The notes under the pieces are model-generated. The model was given only the letters and a program-made list of their open reading frames with translations, was not told the origin of the DNA and made no database searches. Positions 56,405 to 64,000 of a stretch of 64,000 bases of DNA are shown here, piece after piece. Position 1 is the stretch's first letter, and each line of letters opens with the position of its first letter. The stretch is from positions 806,001-870,000 of the forward strand of contig JAUPSS010000006.1 in the NCBI GenBank assembly GCA_040285825.1, in the 5' to 3' direction. Position numbers and translations under genes: made by a program. Source of the stretch: Eukaryota sp. TZLM1-RC (Eukaryota > Metamonada: BaSk clade).

Positions 56405-57000
56405 GGTTTTTGTATTTATAGAATTTGCACACTTAATTAAATGAACTCATAACTAATGGGACGACTATCATTGCACCAAGATTTCCTCTACAAAATCTTG
56501 ATCTGCTTGCTGTCTAGCTAAAACTTCTCTTATTCGATTGAAAAATCGAGGTAATCTATTAATAATGGCAAATTGAATCCGTGAACGCCATAGAAAAATA
56601 TCAAATCTTTTCATTGTGTTTCTTGAACTATTTTTTGGAAGTCATTCAAACAAGTTTCTGCTTCATCTGATAATCTTCCATTTATCGAAAATGGGAAAGC
56701 ATTGAAAACCAGCTGTGTATTTCTATCAGCATTAGCCTCTTCAATATCTTTATCATATTTTCTATGTTTCTTTTTTGCTTTAAAATCAAGAGTACTCACA
56801 GGATTAATTTTTCTTCTGTGAACCAAAGTATCATTTGTAACATTACATGAGACAAAGTCAACAATAGCTTCAGAATTATCAATCCATTCACAGTATACAT
56901 CACCTGTATCATCAGAACCAAAAATATTCAGAGAAAGTGTTTCCTTCAGCAGGGACTCTTTGATACTATATTGATATTTGAGTGCTATATGCTGATTGGA
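56405..57000 (-). pseudogene. LINE family B, endonuclease end
   Basis: An open stretch CEWIDNSEAIVDFVSCNVTN, KAKKKHRKYDKDIEEANADR, LVFNAFPFSINGRLSDEAET, then a frameshift into the 3' end shared with 21.70-21.97 kb. The D...D...K and FPFS-x-x-G layout parallels the restriction-like endonuclease of family A. 5'-truncated. Confidence 0.6.
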
Positions 57001-57101
57001 AATACGGCATTAATTCAAAGTAGTCTGAGCCATACCAATCATATCCATATTCTCTTCAATCCCTGTACATTCTTTCATTGCTTCACCTCTTTTCAACAAC
57101 C

Positions 57102-59321
57102 ATGAACCTCCCTTCCGTCAAACAAGATTATTTTCAACTTTCCATTCACAACTTTGTCAATGACGATCCCATATCACAGATGCCCTCTTATACTTTTCAT
57201 TCATCGATGGATGGGATCCCACTCTCCTGTACTCCTCCCAATTTTTTCTCATCAAACTCTTATGGAGATGTGTCGGCCGATCCAAGTCCCGATCGATCGG
57301 ACAGGTTGGTTGGGATTAAGTCCATTTCCAGTGGTGATTTCCACACCGTACTTCTCACCTATTCTGGTGAGGTATTTGGATGGGGGAGTAATGATGATGG
57401 ACAAGTACTCTATGATGGACCTGATGAAGTCAAATCACCGATTGAAACTGCTTTAAATGATATGGAAGCCATTTCAACTGCTGTTGGAAGCCCTTATGTT
57501 GGTAACCACTCTTTTGCCCTCTCTTTTGACGGTAAGTTGTATGGTTGGGGTAGTAATAGATTAAACCAAATCAATAGATCAAGTAAGGACAAACTACCAA
57601 TCACTAAAATAAACATTCCTTATAAAATTAAGGAAGTTTATTGTGGTGATTCTTGTTCATTTGCTTTAACCCATGAAGGTCAAGTTGTTAAGTGGGGAAA
57701 TTCGGGATCATTTGAATTAATTAAAGGGTTAAATAATATTGTTTCAATGTCCGTTGACCGTCATTCTTTTGTTGCAGTTGATTTAAATAGTACTTTTTAT
57801 TACTTTTTTGCACGATACCGAAAACCAAATGATTTACTGCAAATAGGAGTCACCAAACAGATATCTTCCAAAGCACCATTCCAGGGTTCTTTTTTGCTTG
57901 TTGGTAATTATTTTTTTGTTATTGATGTCAACGGTGATGTTTGGAAGTTCAGCAAGCGTTATAATGATGTTTCTTTCTGCGACAAACCCACCAAAGTTCC
58001 AGGGTTGGCTAATGTTCTTTTCATTAATGGTTGTAAAGATGTTTATGCTGCCATTGATAATAATGGTAAAGTTTTTGTCTGGGGTCAGTTGAGTAGAATA
58101 AGTCAATTTTATAAAGATAGTGATGAACCAAAATGTATCGAAGCTTTCATCAAAATAGAAGGTATTTCTGTAGGTTATAACTTCCTTTTTGCATACAACA
58201 AAAACACTGTTTGGGCTTGGGGAAGGAATGACAAAGGTCAATTAGGTACAGGTGATTTGATTGATCGACCACAACCTGTCAAAGTATTTGGTTCTGAAAT
58301 ACTTGGCAGTTTTCAATATCCAAAACAACCTTTGATTAGAATGTTTAGTGGTCTAATTAAGCTTGTTTATTGGGAATATTTGAGTTATTTGGACAATCTT
58401 TATGGCAACCATCCATATATTAAGGCAAGGTTTTACACCAAGTGTGGTATTAGTAAAAGGGTAGCTCAATTTGCTCAAGAAGTGTTTAATGTGCATCCAA
58501 TTCAAAACAAGATCTTTTTAAAAGATCCTCAAGATTTAGATTTAAATGAAAATATTTGTGATTTACATTTGCGATTATCTACCGATTACACTGGCTTCAA
58601 AATAATTAATTCTAGAATTCAAAAACTTGATGTTTACTATAATTTTGTTGATTATGATCCACAATTATTTTTGTTTTTCCCAAATGTTGAGGCTATCAAG
58701 CTTAAAACATTACTGATATGCCCTAAAAGAGTTGATGTAAATTTGGCACATTTGTTGAATCTCAGTCGTCTGGAACTTGATAGCCCATTCAATATACAAC
58801 AATTACCCACTTCACTAGTGAAGTTAGAGCTTAATGGTGGTATTGGGGTTACTGATTTAAGCCATCTTACATCATTGAAAGAGTTGGTGGTGATGTCTGA
58901 TTGTCTTTCTCTAAGAATATTAGAGGGACAAATACCTTTACCTCAATCCATTGCTAGATTAAAGGTTTTGTGTCAGACATGCAATATTGAAGTAAAATTA
59001 CCCAAGCTGCAGTATTTGGTGATTCATAAGGAAGTTCCCAGCAATATCACTGAAGAAAATTTTCCTTCTTTGAGATTCGTTCATTGGATTGGAACTGATG
59101 AACACGGTCTGTCAGGTTCATCATTATCTCCAACAGAACTTATTAATCAAGCTTTAGTTCAATCTGTTAAACTTATCAAAAATGTATTTTTAGTTGAGTT
59201 ATCATCTTTTCCATGGTGGATTCAGTATCCAGCTGAAAGGTTTTTGTTTGATATTCTTTATGGGTATTTAGACGAAACTGACAAAGTTTATTTATCAGTA
59301 ACGAATAGTTTACTTAAATAA
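57102..59321 (+). CDS. RCC1-propeller plus LRR-like protein, paralogue 2
   Basis: 739 residues from the first ATG in frame (MNLPSVKQDYFQ); intronless and open. Same design as paralogue 1: short N-terminus, DVSADPSPDRSDRLVG, seven blades (SGEVFGWGSNDDGQVL, DGKLYGWGSNRLNQI, EGQVVKWG, NSTFYYFF, NGDVWKFS, NGKVFVWGQL, NTVWAWGRNDKGQLGTGD), then the linker (ARFYTKCGISKRVAQ) and a leucine-rich part (FPNVEAIKL, LLNLSRLELDSPF, LPTSLVKLEL, LTSLKELVV), ending SSFPWWIQYPAERFLFDIL. The last blade is identical between paralogues and many blocks differ only by conservative changes, which suggests selection on protein. The N-terminus is about 60 residues shorter than in paralogue 1. Function unknown. Confidence 0.85.
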   Translation: MNLPSVKQDYFQLSIHNFVNDDPISQMPSYTFHSSMDGIPLSCTPPNFFSSNSYGDVSADPSPDRSDRLVGIKSISSGDFHTVLLTYSGEVFGWGSNDDGQVLYDGPDEVKSPIETALNDMEAISTAVGSPYVGNHSFALSFDGKLYGWGSNRLNQINRSSKDKLPITKINIPYKIKEVYCGDSCSFALTHEGQVVKWGNSGSFELIKGLNNIVSMSVDRHSFVAVDLNSTFYYFFARYRKPNDLLQIGVTKQISSKAPFQGSFLLVGNYFFVIDVNGDVWKFSKRYNDVSFCDKPTKVPGLANVLFINGCKDVYAAIDNNGKVFVWGQLSRISQFYKDSDEPKCIEAFIKIEGISVGYNFLFAYNKNTVWAWGRNDKGQLGTGDLIDRPQPVKVFGSEILGSFQYPKQPLIRMFSGLIKLVYWEYLSYLDNLYGNHPYIKARFYTKCGISKRVAQFAQEVFNVHPIQNKIFLKDPQDLDLNENICDLHLRLSTDYTGFKIINSRIQKLDVYYNFVDYDPQLFLFFPNVEAIKLKTLLICPKRVDVNLAHLLNLSRLELDSPFNIQQLPTSLVKLELNGGIGVTDLSHLTSLKELVVMSDCLSLRILEGQIPLPQSIARLKVLCQTCNIEVKLPKLQYLVIHKEVPSNITEENFPSLRFVHWIGTDEHGLSGSSLSPTELINQALVQSVKLIKNVFLVELSSFPWWIQYPAERFLFDILYGYLDETDKVYLSVTNSLLK

Positions 59322-59939
59322 TTGATTTTCTTGAAGCGCTGGTCTACTTCAGAGAAAGCATTATATGCTAAACAAATAATTCATAAGTACTGCTCAAGGA
59401 GCGTTTGCACTGTAAGATGGTTTGGTGGAGATACTACCGAGCACCCATTCAATTCTATCAGATATCCAGAATCGTATCAATGAATAAGAAACCTGATAAA
59501 AACACAAATCAATTACCTATAACAACACACCTCGGGCTCTTTCTGTGCCTAAGCAAAAGCGTTATGCGCAATGAAGCAAGAGAACAGCTGTAAATAATTT
59601 TTAGTAGTAAAACTGGAAAAGGGCGTGTAGGTATTTCACTAGTGAGTACTGTAGTATATGGAATCCCATTAAATCAAATAACCCATATCCCACCTCGGAA
59701 TTTCGACTCTCAGAAATTACTACTAGTCAATCACATTTATAAATTGATTGAAAAGTTTAAAGTTTGTTCAAATGTAATGATGGTATTTGTTTAAATATAC
59801 GAAGTATTTATTATTATTAAAAGGGTTATGAACTCACACACCCCTCTGAAATGAGAAGTGAATTTCTCTACCCCCTCATCAGATATTGCAACACCTACGG
59901 CCCTGACTATCAGGTTTAGCAATTTCCACCAGTTGTTTA
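59322..59939. other. Intergenic, no gene supported
   Basis: Only a 62-codon plus-strand frame without a domain; otherwise AT-rich. Confidence 0.45.
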
Positions 59940-60297
59940 AATTCATAAATTATCATAAGAATTTTCGGTGATAAAAGAGAGACCACGCGGTAAGTCTGCC
60001 GGACTTTCTGGTATTTCTATTGATCATGTAAAAGCCGCAATTATTTCTTCAGAGGATTGTCTTGGTTTATTAACCAAATTTTTCAACAAATTATTGACTG
60101 GGCAACTCAGATATCAAGAAGAATTAAGAAGTTCTCGTTTGACTACACCTGACAAAAATTCAAAAATGGATGGTTCGACCTATTGCAGTCTCTGAGAGCT
60201 TACAAAATATTTTTTCTGCGAGTTGCTTAAGCAGGTTCAATGAGAAAGCAAAAGGGATTGTATTACCCTTTCAATATGGAATTAATACCACGGATGG
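59940..60297 (+). pseudogene. LINE family A, RT N-terminal fragment (plus)
   Basis: Reads PRGKSAGLSGISIDHVKAAI, FFNKLLTGQL, then after a frameshift VRPIAVSESLQNIFSASCLS and LPFQYGINTTDGV, the first RT motifs of the family. It ends abruptly at a junction with minus-strand LINE sequence. Confidence 0.65.
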
Positions 60298-60645
60298 AGT
60301 CTCTTCTTGAAGGAAGTTCCACAACATCAGAGGGGAAACATTTAGACCAAATATTAGGTGAAAGAGTTTCAATTTCCTGTTGCAATGAAATAAGATAAAA
60401 GCTGCCACAATTTTCAATGAGATGAATTTTTTCAGGAAAACGTTTCACAAATTCATAAATAAAATTCTGTCCACCTCCAATAAAGGCAGCTTTACAAAGG
60501 TAGCTTGATTTATGAAAATCAACACCACCAAAATTTGTACCACAAAAAATGTGGCTTCGTAACTGAGATGCATCAATTTCCAATAATTTTGCTCAAAAAT
60601 TGGTTCTTTGTTCATTAAAAATTCGGCAAAACTGCTCCTATTACA
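60298..60645 (-). pseudogene. LINE family A, middle fragment (minus)
   Basis: Reads DASQLRSHIFCGTNFGGVDF, KSSYLCKAAFIGGGQNFIYE and SPNIWSKCFPSDVVELPS, then breaks at the junction with the plus-strand RT piece. Matches 63.4-63.8 kb closely. Confidence 0.7.
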
Positions 60646-60690
60646 GTTCTCAAACAAATAGCAACTTTTATTCAACTGCGTTATAAAGAT
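60646..60690 (+). pseudogene. LINE family A, short RT fragment (plus)
   Basis: Reads LKQIATFIQLRYKDI, the family's segment before GLSLNISKC (compare 22.92 kb). Only 45 bp, wedged between two minus-strand pieces. Confidence 0.5.
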
Positions 60691-61440
60691 ATTTTATTTA
60701 TTTAAACAAAAATGTTAAAAACTAAAAATCTATTTCCTCAAACTCCACATCTACCATTGAAAATTTACCTTCAACCGTTTCTTCATAATATCTTCCTAGT
60801 GATAACAACGAGCTAGAAACAAGGCTATTCATCCCTTTAAAAATGGAAAATACAATTCTATTTTGTCAAAAGGTTCGGTCAAATATTCTTCCAGTTCCAT
60901 TTTTGACAATATTAGAGAAATCATCTAGAAAAGATAAAGCGGTTTTACCAAAGGTTGCAAATAAAGAAAAAGCAAAAGGACAAAGAAGGTATTGAGTATG
61001 TGAGTTGGAATTCAGATTATTGATTTTTTCTGTGTGCTTGATAATTTTTGCTTCATCAGCTCTACGTAAAGGTGAATTATAAGATTGTGCCAGTTTTTCA
61101 TTTGAGCAGTTTGATACATCAATAAATCTGACATCAATAATAATCATTGGTCCATCAAGTCCGGGAACTAGCACATCACCAGGGCTGTCACCAAAAGAAT
61201 TTTTGTCAGATTCATCAGCTAGATTGGAAAGCAAAGGTTCTAAAAAAGATTCAATCTGGTAGGACTTAAACATACAATAGAGCTGATCACGAACTGCATT
61301 ATGCACTTTTGATCTAAAAGTAATAAATCGATTACAATTAAATTAAAAAGGTAGTACAGAGTGGTAGTTTGACAACACAATGTGTTTGATCATGCACAAA
61401 ATTAATATGATCGAGTTGTGTAAAATCGTGGTTTTTGCTT
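60691..61440 (-). pseudogene. LINE family A, finger remnant, endonuclease, 3' end (minus)
   Basis: From a worn finger (LFNCNRFITFRSK-like) through RDQLYCMFKSYQIESFLEPL, SPGDVLVPGLDGPMIIIDVR, CPFAFSLFATFGKTALSFLD and, after a break, LLSLGRYYEETVEGKFSMVD to EEIDF-TAG. The endonuclease core D...D is visible; nearly intact from finger to stop. Confidence 0.7.
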
Positions 61441-61454
61441 AAAACTTTGTTTAT

Positions 61455-61596
61455 TATTATCAAATTGGTTTTTCTCTAAATATTTCCAAATGTTTATTGA
61501 TTGGTATAGAGCCTGCTGATCTCATTGTTGATGATTAAAGTGTTCCTTTTATCAATTGTTTTGAATCAGGATTTCGTTTTTCTTCTGTATTTTAAT
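61455..61596 (+). pseudogene. LINE family A, RT fragment (plus)
   Basis: Reads QIGFSLNISKCLLIGIEPAD, stop, SVPFINCFESGFRF, the segment after the catalytic box. It sits on the 5' side of the minus-strand piece before it, in opposite orientation. Confidence 0.6.
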
Positions 61597-61604
61597 TTTT
61601 TTTT

Positions 61605-62182
61605 CAAAACCACAGTCTAAAAGTCAATATTTTCAAAACAAGCTTCCACACCATCAAACCTTATAGCAGCGATGTCTTCGTAATGTGTACTGACAGACAT
61701 TAAAGCTTTCGGAATCATTTGAGGAATTGATTTGAAAATGGTAAAATCAATACGATTTAACCACACGCGGCGATCAAAACGCTTATTCATCCTTCTTTTT
61801 ACAAGATTTTCAAAATCATCAATAAAATATATAGCAGTCTTTCATCGACGACCATTAACGATATAGCAAATGGGCAAATTTGGTAATCTACATGGCGAAC
61901 ATGTTTCAATTCTTTCAAAGGACTTGCTTATTTTTTTCGTTTGTACAATTCGGGGAGATACTTCGGATTGTGCATTTCTCAAGGCATTTTTCTTGCAAAC
62001 ATCCACTGAAACGACATCAACAACATTCATGACATCATCAAACGAGGGCACAACAACATCAGCACGTCGTTTTCCATATTCTGAATCTCTTACGCTTTCA
62101 TTTATATCAAGAAACCTCAACAAAGGTTCTACAAAAGATTCAATATAATAGGAATTACACATTGCATGGATTTGATCTCTGA
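61605..62182 (-). pseudogene. LINE family A, endonuclease and 3' end (minus)
   Basis: Reads VRDQIHAMCNSYYIESFVEP, YGKRRADVVVPSFDDVMNVV, DVVSVDVCKKNA, LNRIDFTIFKSIPQM and ends FENIDF-TAG. The PFAFSLFG part is disrupted near 61.85 kb. Confidence 0.7.
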
Positions 62183-62490
62183 CTATCAATGTTTAGATTT
62201 TAAGAATGCTTTTAATTCTGTATCACGTTTTTCCATTTTGCCTTATTTTCCTGAAGTTGAGTCTTTTTCTATTCATTTTATAGAAAATCATCAACATTGG
62301 TCTATGAAAACTTTGACCTGCTTTCTTCTTCAGGTGTTGAACAAGGCGATCCACTTGGTCCTTTTTTCATTTGTCTGGTAATTCATCCATTGATTTGCGA
62401 ATTAAAAGAAAAATTTCCAGAAATAGATATTGTAGCATATATGGATGACATTTCTGTAATTGCTCCTATTACTTTTTTTAACTGGAATAT
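62183..62490 (+). pseudogene. LINE family A, RT palm (plus)
   Basis: Reads CLDFKNAFNSVSR (palm A), then one frame over FDLLSSSGVEQGDPLGPFFI and DIVAYMDDISVIAPI (catalytic box). It begins at the junction with the minus-strand endonuclease piece, skipping everything between the palm and the endonuclease. Confidence 0.7.
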
Positions 62491-62499
62491 TTATTGAGA

Positions 62500-64000
62500 T
62501 AAAAAAACCCATCTAAAATTCAATATCCTCCAAACAAGGGTCTCTATTACTAAACCTACTCACGGCATGACGTTCATATTCTACACCAATAGCTAAAAGT
62601 GCCTTTGAAATCATTGTTGGAAGACTTGAAAATGCAAAAAACAATTCTATTTAACCAGAAAGTGGAGTACATTGTTTTACCAGACCTATTCAGTAACACT
62701 TTTTTGAAGTCTTCAAAAAAGTGCAACCCTCAAGGTCCAATATTGCCAAAAAAAGAAATTGCAAACGGTACAAACTAATATTTCACATGTTCCACTCTAC
62801 CTCACTGTGCCAAAGGTTCTTCATATTTTTTTATCTTCTTTTTTTCGGCATTAGATAACAACGAATCAGCGGAATACACTAAACGAGCAGCAGAACTTCT
62901 GCAAACATCAACTGAGACAACATCTACACCATTGAGAACACCATCGATCCCTGGAGCTACTAAATCTGCCCTTCTTTTACCAAAGGAATCATCAGTTTGA
63001 TCTGAAGACAGCTTACGTACTAGTGGCTCAATAAATGCCTCCATATTAAAACTTTTGCACATGTCATATAATTGATCAAGAACTGAGTCATGAACAATTG
63101 AGCGATAAGTTATAAAATACTTACAGTTAAAAATATGAGAAAGCGTAACAACACTCTTGCAGCGACAAATTAAATCATTTGGTAGAGAACAAGGCCATAG
63201 AAAACATCTCATTCTCTTTGCAGTGGTCCATTGGTGGTCATTAAGTAGAAGGCCATAAATGTTGGGAATTTGGGAGATTTGGCAACTTGAGCAACTGTCT
63301 TCAAGATCAATCAAAAAGTTTGCAAAAACGGGATTTTTTTCCTTAGCCAAGCTAAGACGTACAATATAATCCAAGTATTCTGAAACTTTCAAGATTTTTT
63401 TCTGCAATTTTGCAAAAGTCAGTGGTAAGGAGAGCAAGCTTCTTGAAGGAAGTTCCACAATATCAGAGGGGAAACATTTAGCCCAAATATTGGGTGAAAG
63501 AGTTTTAATTTCCTGTTGCAAAGAAATAAGATAAGAGCTACCACAATTTTCAATGAGATCAATTTTTTCAGGAAAACGATTCACAAATTCATAAATAAAG
63601 TTTTTACCACCTCCAATAAAGGCAGCTTTACACCGGTAGCTTGATTGATGAAAATCAACCACCAAAATTTGCACCACAAAAAATGTGGCTTCGTAACTGA
63701 GATGCATCAATTTCCAATAATTTTGCTAAAAAATTGGTTCTTTGTTCATTAAAAATGCGACAAAACTCCAAAGAAATTGATGGTGATGTTGATCTCAAAG
63801 TATGAGTAAATTTTCCAGAATAACAAATTTTTAGGAAAAAGAATTTCAAATGTTTCTCAATATTTAAATTTTCTATTGATTCTAATTCATTCCCAAATTG
63901 AGTCAACAGAGTCAAAAGTTGGCTTTTGACTTCATCAATATTTCCGAAATAACAACCCAAAAAACGAAAACCAGACTGATCATAATTGATAAAGGGAACA
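62500..64000 (-). pseudogene. LINE family A, best copy: RT end to 3' end (minus, cut by window edge)
   Basis: Reference copy for family A. From the right edge: FINYDQSGFRFLGCYFGNID, IEKHLKFFFLKICYSG, FCGANFGG, a frameshift, YRCKAAFIGGGKNFIYEFVN, LQKKILKVSEYLDYIVRLSL, the finger CRCKSVVTLSHIFNC, FGKRRADLVAPGIDGVLNGV, DVVSVDVCRSS and AEKKKIKKYEEPLAQ, a stop, then FVPFAISFFGNIG, WLNRIVFCIFKS and CLEDIEF-TAG. The order RT, CCHC finger, PD-(D/E)XK-like nuclease is that of restriction-endonuclease LINEs (R2/CRE/NeSL-type). Its RT palm would lie beyond the window. Two stops and one frameshift make it inactive. Confidence 0.8.

Noticed and set aside
1-64000. CRISPR arrays, operons, bacterial or organellar genes, rRNA genes
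   Set aside because: No regularly spaced repeats, no Shine-Dalgarno-linked gene runs, no rRNA signature; gene content is nuclear eukaryotic.

Overview
AT-rich eukaryotic DNA, most likely from the nuclear genome of a microbial eukaryote (protist). A eukaryote is shown by a TFIIH helicase (XPD/ERCC2), an eEF1A-type lysine methyltransferase interrupted by a GT-AG intron, RCC1-propeller proteins, a RING/kinase/LRR gene, a FYVE-finger fragment, and both LTR and non-LTR retroelements. Large genes are intronless and the one intron I can define is only 30 nt. I cannot name the lineage; a metamonad-like or other intron-poor protist would fit.

Layout. 1-38 kb is a repeat graveyard. A >2.8 kb segment occurs at the left edge, again inverted at 12.2-15.8 kb, and a third time (partly) at 26.0-28.5 kb. 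Around these lie broken Ty3/gypsy elements (16-18, 20.7-22.3, 24.5-26.5 kb) with short LTRs, pieces of a non-LTR (LINE) family with a CCHC finger and a restriction-like endonuclease end, tRNA-like repeats, and several long decayed reading frames I cannot assign (9.4-11.0, 28.6-29.2, 36.3-37.4 kb).

38.5-49.6 kb is a gene island: a RING-pseudokinase-LRR gene with a broken LRR tail, the methyltransferase (minus), ERCC2/XPD (plus), and an RCC1-LRR protein (minus) next to remnants of a second copy. 49.6-57 kb is again retroelements (Ty3-like Gag/protease/RT and LINE pieces) separating that RCC1-LRR gene from an inverted paralogue at 57.1-59.3 kb. 59.9-64.0 kb is an unusual array of LINE pieces that alternate strand.

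The intact genes are housekeeping (transcription/DNA repair, translation-factor methylation) or expanded signalling/repeat proteins. They do not form an operon-like unit. The most interesting material is the alternating-strand LINE array, the inverted repeat, the RCC1-LRR family, the RING-pseudokinase-LRR gene, the 30-nt intron and the unassigned decayed reading frames.
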